The notes: a model not told the origin generated them from the letters alone. DNA of 64,000 nt from an uncultured Shimia sp. (GCF_947493595.1 NZ_CANLRL010000001.1:186001-250000), one strand, 5' to 3'; counted from the stretch's first letter, positions 18,141-26,830 are shown. Translations and numbers: made by a program.

Positions 18141-19195
18141 TGCTTTTGGTGCTTGCAATGGTTGCCGGGCTTTGGGCGATTGGCATGGTGATGGGCGCGC
18201 CTAAGTCTGCGCGCTGGACCATGATTGGGCTGCTGTATCTCGCCGTTGTCGGCGTGCAGGCGGTGTTTCCACCAGAACATCAATTGGTGATTGCGACCGG
18301 CGGCAGTCTGGCGATGTGGCTGATGATTGGCGGGGCAGTTGCGGTTGTATTGGGCTATTCCACAATGGTGCAGAAACTGCGCCAAAAAGCGGATGCCAAA
18401 ACTGCAGATGCGGCGCAGGAGAGTGCCGCGCAAGAGCTGTTTACCGACACCGAATTGAACCGCTATGCACGTCATATTGTGCTGCGCGAACTGGGTGGTT
18501 TGGGGCAGAAAAAACTTAAAGATGCCAAGGTGTTGGTGATCGGAGCCGGAGGGCTTGGATCGCCGGTTTTGCTGTATCTGGCAGCGTCTGGCGTGGGCAC
18601 AATCGGGGTGGTGGATGACGACGTTGTCGACAACTCCAATTTGCAGCGTCAGGTGATCCACAAAGATGAGGCGATTGGCACGCCGAAGGTGCTGTCGGCG
18701 GCGGAGGCGATGACGGCGCAGAATCCGTTTGTGACGGTGGTGCCGTATCCGCGTCGGCTGACCGAAGAAGATGCGGCGGAGATCATTGGCGAATACGATC
18801 TGGTGCTGGATGGCACGGACAATTTTGACACACGCTATTTGGTGAACGAGGTCTGTGTGGCACAAGCCAAGCCGTTGATTTCCGGCGCGCTTTCGCAATG
18901 GGAAGGCCAGTTGAGCGTGTTTGACCCTTCCGGTGGAACCCCTTGTTATCAATGTATTTTCCCGGAAGCCCCTGCACCAGGCATGGCGCCAAGCTGCTCT
19001 GAGGCTGGGGTGGTTGGGCCACTGCCGGGTGTGGTTGGCACGATGATGGCAGCAGAGGCAATCAAGGTGATCACTGGAGCGGGTGCGGCACTGCGTGGCG
19101 AGATGATGATCTATGACGCGCTGTGGGGAGAGACCCGCAAGATTGGGTTAAAACCGCGCTCCGATTGCCCAACTTGCGGTGGCAAAAACGGCTGA
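18140..19195 (+). CDS. moeB: MoeB/ThiF/HesA-type adenylyltransferase with N-terminal membrane anchor
   Basis: A 351-residue E1-like enzyme. Residues 1-70 contain two hydrophobic segments (LVLAMVAGLWAIGMVMG and WLMIGGAVAVVLGYS). The E1 domain follows, with LNRYARHIVLRELGG, the ATP loop GAGGLGSPVLLYLAASGVG, and the adenylation Asp in LVLDGTDNFDTRYLVN. Two CxxC pairs (PCYQC and DCPTCGG) bind Zn. Members adenylate the C-terminus of MoaD or ThiS for sulfur transfer in molybdopterin or thiamine synthesis. Which partner is used cannot be read here. The track start (TTG, 18137) is replaced by the ATG that overlaps the dut stop. Confidence 0.9.
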   Translation: MLLVLAMVAGLWAIGMVMGAPKSARWTMIGLLYLAVVGVQAVFPPEHQLVIATGGSLAMWLMIGGAVAVVLGYSTMVQKLRQKADAKTADAAQESAAQELFTDTELNRYARHIVLRELGGLGQKKLKDAKVLVIGAGGLGSPVLLYLAASGVGTIGVVDDDVVDNSNLQRQVIHKDEAIGTPKVLSAAEAMTAQNPFVTVVPYPRRLTEEDAAEIIGEYDLVLDGTDNFDTRYLVNEVCVAQAKPLISGALSQWEGQLSVFDPSGGTPCYQCIFPEAPAPGMAPSCSEAGVVGPLPGVVGTMMAAEAIKVITGAGAALRGEMMIYDALWGETRKIGLKPRSDCPTCGGKNG

Positions 19196-19351
19196 TTTTC
19201 CCATCGGTATTGCGTCTGTATCACGACTGTATTGCAACTGTGGCGATGGATGCACATGCCGCGTGTCGTTGTGCAGCTGCGCACGGATTGGTGAGGTGGA
19301 TTGCACCTCCTTTGAGCGCTGCCTAGGGTGGGCGCAAAGGAGATTCACCTG

Positions 19352-21364
19352 ATGACAAATCCGCTGCTGTCCGATTGGGACACCCCGTTTAAGCTCGCCC
19401 CGTTTGATAAGATTTCTGACGAAGATTTTGCGCCTGCCTTTGAAGAGGCTTTGGTCGCGCATAAGGCTGAGATCGACGCGATTGCCGACAGTGCCGAGGC
19501 ACCCAGCTTTGCCAACACCATCGAGGCGATGGAAGTGGCGGGTGAGGGGCTCGACAAAGTGCTGTCGGTGTTCTTTTCGGTGGCCGGTGCAGACAGCAAT
19601 CCGGCGCGGGAGGAGTTGCAGCGGGCGTTCTCGCCGAAGCTGGCGGCGCATTCGGCGGAGATTTCGGCGAACAAAGCGTTGTTTGGCCGGATCAAAGCCA
19701 TTTGGGACGCGCGGGACACGTTGGACCTAACGGAAGAGCAGCAGCGGGTGCTGATGTTGACCCATCGCGGCTTTGTGCGCGGCGGGGCTGCGCTTGAAGG
19801 CGACGCGGATACACGCATGAAAGAGATCAAAGGACGGTTGGCAGTTCTAGGCACAGAATTCACGCAGAACCTTCTGGCGGATGAGCGCGACTGGTTCATG
19901 CCGCTGGCGGAGGAAGACCTAGAGGGGTTACCCGCCTTTGCCGTGGATGCGGCGCGGGCGGCTGGCGAAGAGAAAGGCGCTGATAGGCCGGTTGTGACCC
20001 TGTCGCGGTCGATTATTGTGCCGTTCTTGCAGTTCTCGCCGCGGCGCGACCTGCGGGAGAAGGCGTTTGAGGCCTGGGCCGCGCGTGGGGCCAATGGGGG
20101 CGAGACCGATAATCGCGCGATTGCGGGGGAGATCCTGGCGCTGCGTGAGGAACGGGCGAAGCTTTTGGGCTACGCAAGTTTTGCCGACTACAAGCTGGAA
20201 ACCGAGATGGCCAAGACGCCCGACGCGGTGCGCGGGTTGTTGATGGATGTCTGGGCGCCGGCCAAGGCGCGGGCAGAAGCGGATGCCGCCATGCTGACCG
20301 AGATGATGCACGCAGACGGGATCAACGGCGATCTGGCGCCGTGGGATTGGCGCTTTTACGCAGAGAAGCGGCGCAAGGCGGAGCATGATCTGGATGAGGC
20401 AGCGCTCAAGCCGTACTTGCAGCTGGATCGTATGATCGAGGCGAGCTTTTCCTGTGCGACCAAGCTGTTTGGGTTACAGTTCAAAGAGTTGGATGTGCCA
20501 CTGTACCATGAGGATTGCCGAGCCTGGGAAGTGACACGCGACGGGGATCATGTGGCGGTATTTATTGGCGACTATTTTGCGCGTGGTGGCAAACGCTCGG
20601 GTGCGTGGTGTTCGGCGATGCGGGGGCAGGCGAAATTTCCTGAGGTGCAGGGGCCGGTTGTGATCAACGTCTGCAACTTTGCAAAGGGTGATCCGGCGTT
20701 ACTTTCCTATGACGATGCCCGCACGCTGTTCCACGAGTTTGGCCATGCGCTGCATCAGATGCTGTCCAATGTGACCTATGAGAGCATTTCCGGTACGTCG
20801 GTGGCGCGGGACTTTGTAGAGTTGCCGAGCCAGCTGTATGAACACTGGCTGGAGGTTCCTGAGGTGTTGGCGGAGTATGCCACACATGCGGAGACCGGGG
20901 AGCCGATGCCGCAGGTGATGTTGGAGAAAGTGCTGGGCGCGGCGAACTTTGATCAGGGCTTTGCCACGGTGGAATATGTTGCCTCCGCGCTGGTTGATTT
21001 GGCGTTCCACGAAGGCGCGGCCCCAAACGATCCGATGGCGAAACAGGCGGAGGTTCTGGCAGAACTGGGCATGCCAGCCGCGATTACTATGCGCCACGCC
21101 ACGCCGCATTTTGCCCATGTGTTTGCCGGGGACGGCTATAGCTCCGGCTACTACAGCTACATGTGGTCTGAGGTGATGGATGCGGATGCGTTTGCGGCCT
21201 TTGAGGAGGCGGGTAGTGCGTTTGATCCGGAGACGGCCAAGGCGTTGGAGCGGCATATCCTGTCGACCGGTGGATCGGTGGAGGCGGATGAGCTGTATAA
21301 ACGGTTCCGCGGGCGTTTGCCGGGCGTTGAGGCGCTTTTGAAGGGGCGCGGCTTGGCGGCCTAA
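19352..21364 (+). CDS. M3 family metallopeptidase (oligopeptidase A/dipeptidyl carboxypeptidase type)
   Basis: A 670-residue cytosolic zinc peptidase. The active-site motif LFHEFGHALHQML (HExxH with Glu downstream) is near residue 460. DRPVVTLSRSIIVPFLQFS and SYYSYMWSEV-type segments (here YYSYMWSEVMDADAF) are characteristic of PrlC/Dcp enzymes, which degrade small peptides, including cleaved signal peptides. Start ATG 19352 has AAAGGAG nine bases upstream; the ORF-track start adds eight unneeded residues. It is followed by a strong terminator. Confidence 0.95.
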   Translation: MTNPLLSDWDTPFKLAPFDKISDEDFAPAFEEALVAHKAEIDAIADSAEAPSFANTIEAMEVAGEGLDKVLSVFFSVAGADSNPAREELQRAFSPKLAAHSAEISANKALFGRIKAIWDARDTLDLTEEQQRVLMLTHRGFVRGGAALEGDADTRMKEIKGRLAVLGTEFTQNLLADERDWFMPLAEEDLEGLPAFAVDAARAAGEEKGADRPVVTLSRSIIVPFLQFSPRRDLREKAFEAWAARGANGGETDNRAIAGEILALREERAKLLGYASFADYKLETEMAKTPDAVRGLLMDVWAPAKARAEADAAMLTEMMHADGINGDLAPWDWRFYAEKRRKAEHDLDEAALKPYLQLDRMIEASFSCATKLFGLQFKELDVPLYHEDCRAWEVTRDGDHVAVFIGDYFARGGKRSGAWCSAMRGQAKFPEVQGPVVINVCNFAKGDPALLSYDDARTLFHEFGHALHQMLSNVTYESISGTSVARDFVELPSQLYEHWLEVPEVLAEYATHAETGEPMPQVMLEKVLGAANFDQGFATVEYVASALVDLAFHEGAAPNDPMAKQAEVLAELGMPAAITMRHATPHFAHVFAGDGYSSGYYSYMWSEVMDADAFAAFEEAGSAFDPETAKALERHILSTGGSVEADELYKRFRGRLPGVEALLKGRGLAA

Positions 21365-21390
21365 AGTTTGCTTTCATTGAGAAACTAAGA

Positions 21391-21425
21391 CACCCGCAGG
21401 CGGAGGACGCCTGCGGGTGTTTTTA
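21391..21425. terminator. Strong rho-independent terminator after the M3 peptidase gene
   Basis: A perfect 12-bp stem (CACCCGCAGGCG / CGCCTGCGGGTG) with loop GAGGA is followed by TTTTTAT. It lies between convergent genes and terminates the peptidase transcript. It may also serve the minus-strand lipoprotein gene. Confidence 0.92.
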
Positions 21426-21430
21426 TCTGG

Positions 21431-21799
21431 TTAGCCGATCACGTCGTGGCCGCGATTTTGCATGCAGCGGATCAGCACGTTGCGGCGTTCGTCATCGGTT
21501 TTGGAGGCGTTTTCAGCTGCACCAATGGCACCGCCAACCACCGCTCCGGCCAAAGCGCCTTCCCATTCATCATCCGCTTCAATTGCGCCAACACCTGCGC
21601 CAATCACCGCGCCTATGGCGGCGCTTTCGGCCTCGGCGCCGTTGGTGAATGAAGCGGCTTGAGCGTGGCACGCGTTGTAATCGCCATCAAAATTGGCGTT
21701 GCGTGTTCCGTCTACAGTCAGGGGGCGATCCACTGGCGCGGTGCAGGCCGCCAAGGAGAGAGAAGCAATCAGGCTGAGCATCAAAGTGTTGTGTGTCAT
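21431..21799 (-). CDS. Small glycine-zipper lipoprotein
   Basis: A 122-residue protein with a lipoprotein signal ending ASLSLAACTAP, so the lipidated residue is Cys19. A glycine-zipper region (IGAVIGAGVGAI and GAVVGGAIGAA) resembles OmpA-associated or SlyB/17-kDa-type surface antigens and can insert in membranes. Two further Cys (YNACHAQ and IRCMQNRG) could form a disulfide. Exact role is unknown. It is a single gene, divergent from the DUF2975/HTH pair. Confidence 0.8.
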   Translation of the reverse strand: MTHNTLMLSLIASLSLAACTAPVDRPLTVDGTRNANFDGDYNACHAQAASFTNGAEAESAAIGAVIGAGVGAIEADDEWEGALAGAVVGGAIGAAENASKTDDERRNVLIRCMQNRGHDVIG

Positions 21800-21882
21800 T
21801 TGGGTGGGTCCTTTTCGAAATGAGTCTGTCTTGGGATGGTGGCCATTTAAGGAGGGCTGATTTTTATTTCAAGGCAAAAGAT

Positions 21883-21918
21883 TTACGTTTTACATAAAAG
21901 CTTGCCTGTAAAACGTAA
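21883..21918. promoter_or_regulatory. 12-bp inverted repeat, probable operator of the DUF2975/HTH operon
   Basis: A perfect inverted repeat, TTACGTTTTACA and TGTAAAACGTAA, with 12 bases between the arms lies 39 bases upstream of the DUF2975 start. The neighbouring HTH protein is the natural candidate ligand (inference). Confidence 0.65.
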
Positions 21919-21930
21919 TTGATTTATTGA
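21902..21930 (+). promoter_or_regulatory. Possible sigma-70 promoter overlapping the operator
   Basis: TTGCCT and TATTGA are spaced 17 bases apart, and the right operator arm lies between the two boxes, so repressor binding would block polymerase. The -10 match is weak (three of six), so this is tentative. Confidence 0.35.
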
Positions 21931-21956
21931 GGGTCAACAGGTTTTAGGAGAAAAAC

Positions 21957-22466
21957 ATGAAGCTAGTGGCCCGTCTCGCCATGCTGATCACGCTGGTCTA
22001 TTTCACCTTTGGTTGGGCCGTTTTGTGGATGTCCGCCTTCCTCGGTACAGGCGAAATGCTGGCGGATGCCTTCGATTTACCGCTGGATATGCCGGTGCCG
22101 CCGCTCTGGGCGATTCTGGTTGGCATGGCGATGATGTGGCCTGCGTTGGTCAGTTTGGGCGTCGGGTTCTGGGCGCTGGACCGCATCCTGCTTTTGAAGA
22201 ATCCGCAGGACTTTGCGCAGATGGGGAAACATCTGCGGCTGTGCGCCTATGCGTTTTTGGCGTTTTGGTTGCTCAACGCGTTGAATGTGTCGATGCAGCC
22301 GGTGGTGTTGAGCGCGCATTTGGCACCGGAGTTACGCCCGGAGTTTGTGCTGATCGACATTGATATTGATGTGGTTTTCCTGGTGCTTGCGGCGGTGTTT
22401 TTTGCAATCAGCCGGTCGCTCAATCAAGCGCAAGAAATTGCTGACGAAAACAACCAGTTCCTGTAG
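21957..22466 (+). CDS. DUF2975-type four-helix membrane protein
   Basis: A 169-residue integral membrane protein with four hydrophobic helices (near 5-27, 48-72, 95-113 and 130-148). It matches the DUF2975 family, whose members are typically encoded just ahead of a tiny Cro/C1-type regulator, as here. The segment VDVVFLVLAAVFFAISRSLNQAQEIADENNQFL is a typical last helix and tail. It has a good SD (AGGAG). The membrane protein probably controls or is controlled by the partner regulator, but the pair's physiological role is unestablished. Confidence 0.8.
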   Translation: MKLVARLAMLITLVYFTFGWAVLWMSAFLGTGEMLADAFDLPLDMPVPPLWAILVGMAMMWPALVSLGVGFWALDRILLLKNPQDFAQMGKHLRLCAYAFLAFWLLNALNVSMQPVVLSAHLAPELRPEFVLIDIDIDVVFLVLAAVFFAISRSLNQAQEIADENNQFL

Positions 22467-22474
22467 GAGGCCCT

Positions 22475-22687
22475 ATGCCCATACGCATCAACCTTGATTT
22501 AGAACTGGTGAAACGCAAGATGACCTCGCGCGAGTTGGCGCAGGCCATTGGATTGACCGAAACCAACCTGAGCCTACTGAAATCCGGCAAGGTAAAAGGT
22601 ATTCGTTTCAATACGCTAGAGGCGATTTGCGCGCATCTTGGCTGTCAGCCCGGCGATATTCTGGAGTATGTGCCAGAGGAGGAGTGA
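22475..22687 (+). CDS. Small Cro/C1-type HTH regulator (YozG-like)
   Basis: A 70-residue DNA-binding protein consisting of one XRE helix-turn-helix: MTSRELAQAIGLTETNLSLLKSG is the HTH, and FNTLEAICAHLGCQPGDILEYVPEE is the standard YozG-like C-terminus. It starts eight bases after the DUF2975 gene, so the two are cotranscribed. It presumably binds the inverted repeat at 21883-21918 and autoregulates the operon (inference). Confidence 0.9.
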   Translation: MPIRINLDLELVKRKMTSRELAQAIGLTETNLSLLKSGKVKGIRFNTLEAICAHLGCQPGDILEYVPEEE

Positions 22688-22694
22688 GGGTTTC

Positions 22695-22752
22695 AGGGGC
22701 GCTGCCCCTGCCACATCTGCGATGTGGCCACCCCGGGATATTTCAGGAATGA
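22695..22752 (+). repeat. Two-hairpin + CCCCGGGATATTT intergenic element (copy A)
   Basis: Hairpin 1 is AGGGGC/GCCCCT and hairpin 2 is CCACATC/GATGTGG. They are followed by CCCCGGGATATTTC. The same order of modules recurs on the minus strand at 30601-30660. Confidence 0.7.
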
Positions 22753-22754
22753 GA

Positions 22755-22782
22755 AAAGCCCGGGTGTTGGAGCCCGGGCTTT
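22755..22782. terminator. Terminator between HTH gene and phosphomannomutase gene
   Basis: A perfect 10-bp stem (AAAGCCCGGG / CCCGGGCTTT) with an eight-base loop carries an A-run before the left arm. It can work in both directions for the two convergent genes. Confidence 0.85.
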
Positions 22783-22809
22783 CGTGTCTTGTAGAGGTGG
22801 CGACGTGCG

Positions 22810-24306
22810 TCAGATGGTTTGATCGTAGTCGCCGACACCCGGTTCCGTGCGGATCACCGCGTCGATTTCGGCAAAGATTTGGCGCATTTCGGCGTCGCTT
22901 TCGTTGCTTTCGATCACCACCACTAGGTTTGGCGTGTTGGAGGAGGCGCGCACGAGGCCCCAGCTGCCGTTGTCCAGGATCACGCGGGCGCCGTTCACGG
23001 TGACAACTTCGCTGATCGCGCGACCGGCGATTTTTTCACCTGCGTCGTGCATGGCAGAGAGCTTGGCCACGATGCGCTCGAGAATGTCGTATTTCTCGGT
23101 GTCAGCCGCATAGGGCGACATGGTGGGCGTGGACCAGGTTTTGGGCAGGGCCTTGCGCATGTCTGACATTTTCATGTCCGGATTTCGGTCGAGCATTTTG
23201 CAGATTTCCACAGCCACGCGCATACCGCAGTCGTAACCACGGCCCACGTCACCTGCGAGGAAGTAGTGGCCGGATTTTTCAAAGCCTGCCAGCGCGCCAA
23301 GCTCGTGTACGCGGCGTTTCATGTGGCTGTGGCCGGTTTTCCAGTAGTCGGTTTTGGCACCGGTGGCCAAAAGGTCCGGATCAGCGGCGTAGAGGCCGGT
23401 GGATTTCACATCAGCCACGAAGGTGGCGTTGGGGTAGAGTTTGCCAAGGTCCTTGGCCATGATCACGCCGACCTTATCGGCAAAGATTTCCTCGCCCTCA
23501 TCGTCCACCACACCGCAGCGGTCGCCGTCGCCGTCAAAGCCAAGCGCGAGGTCGGCGCCGGAGGCTTTGACTGAAGCAGACATGTCGTGCAGCATTTCCA
23601 TGGCTTCGGGGTTCGGGTTGTAGTGGGGGAAGGTGTAGTCGAGTTCGCAGTGGCTTTCGACCACTTCAACACCCATACGTTTGAAGAGTTCCGGCGCAAA
23701 GGCGGCGGCGGTGCCATTGCCGGTGGCGCAGACAACTTTCAGAGGACGGGACATTTTGAAGTCGCCGACCAGATCATCAAGGTAGGCTTCGCGCACGCCG
23801 TCGATAAACTCGTGTTTGCCACCTTCATGGGCGTCAAAGTCGCCATTGAGCACGATGTCGCGCAGCTCTGCCATCTCATCCGGGCCGTGGGTCAGGGGCT
23901 TTTCAAAGCCCATCTTCACGCCGGTCCAGCCGTTGGGATTGTGGGACGCAGTCACCATGGCCACGGCAGGCGCATCGAGGTGGAACTGGGAGAAATACGC
24001 CATGGGCGACAGGGCGGGGCCGATGTCCTTCACGTGGATACCAGCCTTCATCAGGCCAACAATCAGGGCCATTTTGATGGATACGGAATAGTCGCGGTAG
24101 TCGTTGCCCACGGCAATCACCGGCTCGATGCCACGGCGCTGCATCTGGGTGCCAAGGCCAAAGCCAAGCGCCGTCATGCCGGGGAGGTTGATCGCCTCCG
24201 GGAATTGCCAGCGGGCGTCATATTCACGAAAGCCGGTGGGGGCGATCATTGGGTCGCGCAGGAATTCCCAGGTATTTGGGCGCACTTCGGGCAAAGGTTT
24301 TTTCAT
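22810..24306 (-). CDS. Phosphomannomutase/phosphoglucomutase
   Basis: A 498-residue alpha-D-phosphohexomutase that interconverts hexose 6- and 1-phosphates for nucleotide-sugar synthesis. The phosphoserine loop is MVTASHNPNGWTG near residue 115, and the Mg loop GFDGDGDRCGVVDD lies near residue 260. The sugar-specificity loop and the C-terminal phosphate-binding RASSNTPNLVV follow. It belongs to the AlgC/ManB-like group, but the preferred sugar cannot be settled. Start ATG 24306 (MKKPLPEVRP) replaces the longer track ORF. It is the last gene of the kpsT-kpsE-kdsA locus, suggesting a surface-polysaccharide role. Confidence 0.9.
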   Translation of the reverse strand: MKKPLPEVRPNTWEFLRDPMIAPTGFREYDARWQFPEAINLPGMTALGFGLGTQMQRRGIEPVIAVGNDYRDYSVSIKMALIVGLMKAGIHVKDIGPALSPMAYFSQFHLDAPAVAMVTASHNPNGWTGVKMGFEKPLTHGPDEMAELRDIVLNGDFDAHEGGKHEFIDGVREAYLDDLVGDFKMSRPLKVVCATGNGTAAAFAPELFKRMGVEVVESHCELDYTFPHYNPNPEAMEMLHDMSASVKASGADLALGFDGDGDRCGVVDDEGEEIFADKVGVIMAKDLGKLYPNATFVADVKSTGLYAADPDLLATGAKTDYWKTGHSHMKRRVHELGALAGFEKSGHYFLAGDVGRGYDCGMRVAVEICKMLDRNPDMKMSDMRKALPKTWSTPTMSPYAADTEKYDILERIVAKLSAMHDAGEKIAGRAISEVVTVNGARVILDNGSWGLVRASSNTPNLVVVIESNESDAEMRQIFAEIDAVIRTEPGVGDYDQTI

Positions 24307-24338
24307 AACAATGTCTTTCTTCGTCAAAAAAAGGTGGT

Positions 24339-25172
24339 TCAAATGGCAATTGGGTTGGCTTTGGCCAACACATCAAACTGCATCAATGTGTCAATCAGTT
24401 GCGGCATTTGGTCAAGGTGGATCATGTTGGGCCCATCAGACGGCGCCTTGTCCGGATCTTGATGCGTTTCGATGAACACGGCGGCGGTTCCAATAGAGAC
24501 GGCGGCGCGGGCCATCACCGGTGCAAATTCGCGCTGGCCGCCGGAGCTGCCGCCCTGGCCGCCGGGCTGTTGCACGGAGTGGGTGGCGTCCATCACCACA
24601 GGGTAGCCGGTTTTGGCCATCTGCGGCAGGGAGCGCATATCGGCCACCAGCGTGTTGTAGCCAAAGGAGGTGCCGCGTTCGGTCAGCAGGATGTTGGTGT
24701 TGCCTGTGCTTTCGATCTTGGTGACGATATTGCCCATCTCCCAAGGGGCCAGAAATTGGCCTTTCTTCACGTTCACTGCGGCGCCGGTTTTGCCAGCAGC
24801 CACCAGCATGTCGGTCTGACGGCACAGGAAAGCCGGGATTTGCAAGATGTCGACAGCTTCGGCCGCCAAGGCGCATTGCTCTTCGGTATGCACGTCGGTC
24901 AGCACGGGCACGTCAAAGTCCTTGCGGATGCCGTCCAGAACGGACAGGCCCGCGTCGAGACCCAGACCGCGGATGCCGGTGAGGGAGGTGCGGTTTGCTT
25001 TGTCGTAGCTGGCTTTGAAGACATATTGCGCACCTGCCTTGGCGCAGGCTTCTTTCATGGTGCCTGCGATCATTTCGGCGTGGTCTTTGCTCTCCAATTG
25101 GCACGGGCCTGCAATGACCGTCAAAGGAAGGTCATTGCCGATGGTGAGAGCACCAACATTTACATGTTTCAT
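24339..25172 (-). CDS. kdsA: 3-deoxy-8-phosphooctulonate (Kdo-8-P) synthase
   Basis: A 277-residue enzyme that condenses phosphoenolpyruvate with arabinose-5-phosphate to Kdo-8-phosphate. Family blocks are VIAGPCQLESKDHAEMIAG, the YVFKASYDKANRTSL active-site segment, DVHTEEQC, QIPAFLCRQTDML and VMDATHSVQQPGG. Kdo is needed for LPS and for the Kdo linker of group 2-type capsules. Its position inside a kps-type locus suggests it feeds capsule export. Its start overlaps the kpsE stop by one base. Confidence 0.96.
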   Translation of the reverse strand: MKHVNVGALTIGNDLPLTVIAGPCQLESKDHAEMIAGTMKEACAKAGAQYVFKASYDKANRTSLTGIRGLGLDAGLSVLDGIRKDFDVPVLTDVHTEEQCALAAEAVDILQIPAFLCRQTDMLVAAGKTGAAVNVKKGQFLAPWEMGNIVTKIESTGNTNILLTERGTSFGYNTLVADMRSLPQMAKTGYPVVMDATHSVQQPGGQGGSSGGQREFAPVMARAAVSIGTAAVFIETHQDPDKAPSDGPNMIHLDQMPQLIDTLMQFDVLAKANPIAI

Positions 25173-26830
25173 TACGAGGACACCTGTTCTCTGAGGATGG
25201 ACGCGGTCAGCGAGATCATCAGATAAATGCCCGAAAAGATCAGGAAGGCCAAGATCGTGTTTTCAAAGCTGCGCGGGTAAGACGGGTCCTGCGCCGATAC
25301 AGGATCCACCGAGGTGGTCAGGTAGCGCACCTGGCGGTTGGCCTCCAATTCGGTCTGTTTCAGAGTTTGCAGCGCGGTCTGCATTTGCAGGTCGGCTGCG
25401 GCCAAGTCAGCTTGAGCGATCTGGATTTGCGAGGTTTTGGAGGCGAGGGATTCCTCGCCTGCGGTGGCTTCTGTCATGCGCGCACGTTGGGTGGCCAAGG
25501 CAGCCTGTAGGCGGCGCACGTCCCCCCGGACCCCTTCGACACGGGCCTTGTTGGGGCGCGCGTTGTCTTCGAGTGCGGCCAGTTGCAGCTGCTTTTCCTG
25601 CAATTGGATTTCAAGATTGGTGATCTGTTGACGCAGGGAGGCGATCACGCCTTCCGGGTCAAGCACGGTGCTTTCCTGCAGTCGGACCAGCTCAATTTGC
25701 GCGTTGCGGCGCTCTTCTTTAGCGGTGTCCAGGCTGTTGCGAGCGTCGCGCAATTGGTCCTTGCGTTTGCGTTGTGATAGGTCGTCAACCCGTTGTTCTG
25801 CATAGGAAATAAGGGCCTTGGAGAACTGAGTTGCGATTTCCGGATCCGATGCGCTGACCTCCATGCGGATGGAGCCTTCGGTCGGGTCGTAACCGATTTT
25901 CACAAACTTCTTGTAGACCTTATAGGCCTTTTCGTTGGACGGGTTTTCGTCCAGCCGCTGGATTGGGTCGATCTCCGGATTGGAGAAATGGTCTTTGAAG
26001 CCCACATCGTTGTCCAATCGGATCATCGCGTCTTTACTGGTCAGGTAATCCTGCACCGCGATGGCGTCCTGGTTGGAATTGAGCTGCGCCGGAAGCAGGC
26101 CGCCGAGGCCACCACCACCAGTGCTGTCGGCTTGTTGGACAAGGAAGGCGGATTTGGTGGAGTACATTGGCGTGGCGACGTTGTAGAAATACCAACCGGC
26201 AAAGAGGGTGGGCAGGAAAACAAAGGCCGAGAGGCGGGCCAGCAGCAGGAGCAGGCGGCGACGACGGCGACGGGCGATGTCTTTCTGGATTTCACCAATT
26301 TCCAGCGCGCGCATTTCTGCCGGAGACATGGTCTCAGTGGAGGGCAGGTTGGATTTGCCCATCGGCATGGTCTGCGGCAGTTGCACCTTGCCGGCTTTGG
26401 CGGGGGGCTTGGCACCTTTGTCCGACGGCATGAGATCCAGCATGTTGGTGCGCTGGAACGGATCTATGCCCGCCTCGCGCAATAGGCGCACGGCGTCATA
26501 GTCAGACGTAGGTGCCAGATTGTTTTTCTGCGCCATGCGGCGGGCCATACGCAGCTGGCGACCGGTGAGGCCTTCGCGTTTGATCGCGTCAATCGCGGCC
26601 TCTGCACCTTGCGGTGTGGGCTGCGCTGCGTTGGCGGCAGCGGGCTGCGGCCTTGGTTGCGGCGCGGCTTGGCCCTGCGGCTGGGCGCCCGGATTGGGCA
26701 GGTTCACAGCGTGTGGACGCGGTTGCGGCGCGGCTTGAGGGGCGGGCGCGGTGCCGTCCGCAGCTGGCTGTGCGGGCGGGGTTTCGCTGCGGCGGACGCG
26801 GAATTTCTTAGCCTTGGGTTTGGTAGTCAT
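25172..26830 (-). CDS. Capsule polysaccharide export inner-membrane protein (KpsE-like)
   Basis: A 552-residue PCP-type protein. Residues 1-190 are a Pro/Ala/Gln-rich cytosolic extension ending in a run of arginines. A transmembrane helix near 200-220 (LPTLFAGWYFYNVATPMY) is followed by a Wzz-like periplasmic domain and a long coiled coil (about 360-490). A second helix lies near 525-545. This is the KpsE/BexC/CtrB layout that bridges the ABC transporter and the outer-membrane exporter. The N-terminal extension is unusually long. Its first codons overlap the end of kpsT by 23 bases. Confidence 0.85.
   Translation of the reverse strand: MTTKPKAKKFRVRRSETPPAQPAADGTAPAPQAAPQPRPHAVNLPNPGAQPQGQAAPQPRPQPAAANAAQPTPQGAEAAIDAIKREGLTGRQLRMARRMAQKNNLAPTSDYDAVRLLREAGIDPFQRTNMLDLMPSDKGAKPPAKAGKVQLPQTMPMGKSNLPSTETMSPAEMRALEIGEIQKDIARRRRRRLLLLLARLSAFVFLPTLFAGWYFYNVATPMYSTKSAFLVQQADSTGGGGLGGLLPAQLNSNQDAIAVQDYLTSKDAMIRLDNDVGFKDHFSNPEIDPIQRLDENPSNEKAYKVYKKFVKIGYDPTEGSIRMEVSASDPEIATQFSKALISYAEQRVDDLSQRKRKDQLRDARNSLDTAKEERRNAQIELVRLQESTVLDPEGVIASLRQQITNLEIQLQEKQLQLAALEDNARPNKARVEGVRGDVRRLQAALATQRARMTEATAGEESLASKTSQIQIAQADLAAADLQMQTALQTLKQTELEANRQVRYLTTSVDPVSAQDPSYPRSFENTILAFLIFSGIYLMISLTASILREQVSS

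Noticed and set aside
19293-19309. Hairpin GAGGTG/CACCTC upstream of the M3 peptidase gene as a terminator of moeB
   Set aside because: Only six base pairs and no U-run on the plus strand; it is not convincing as a terminator.
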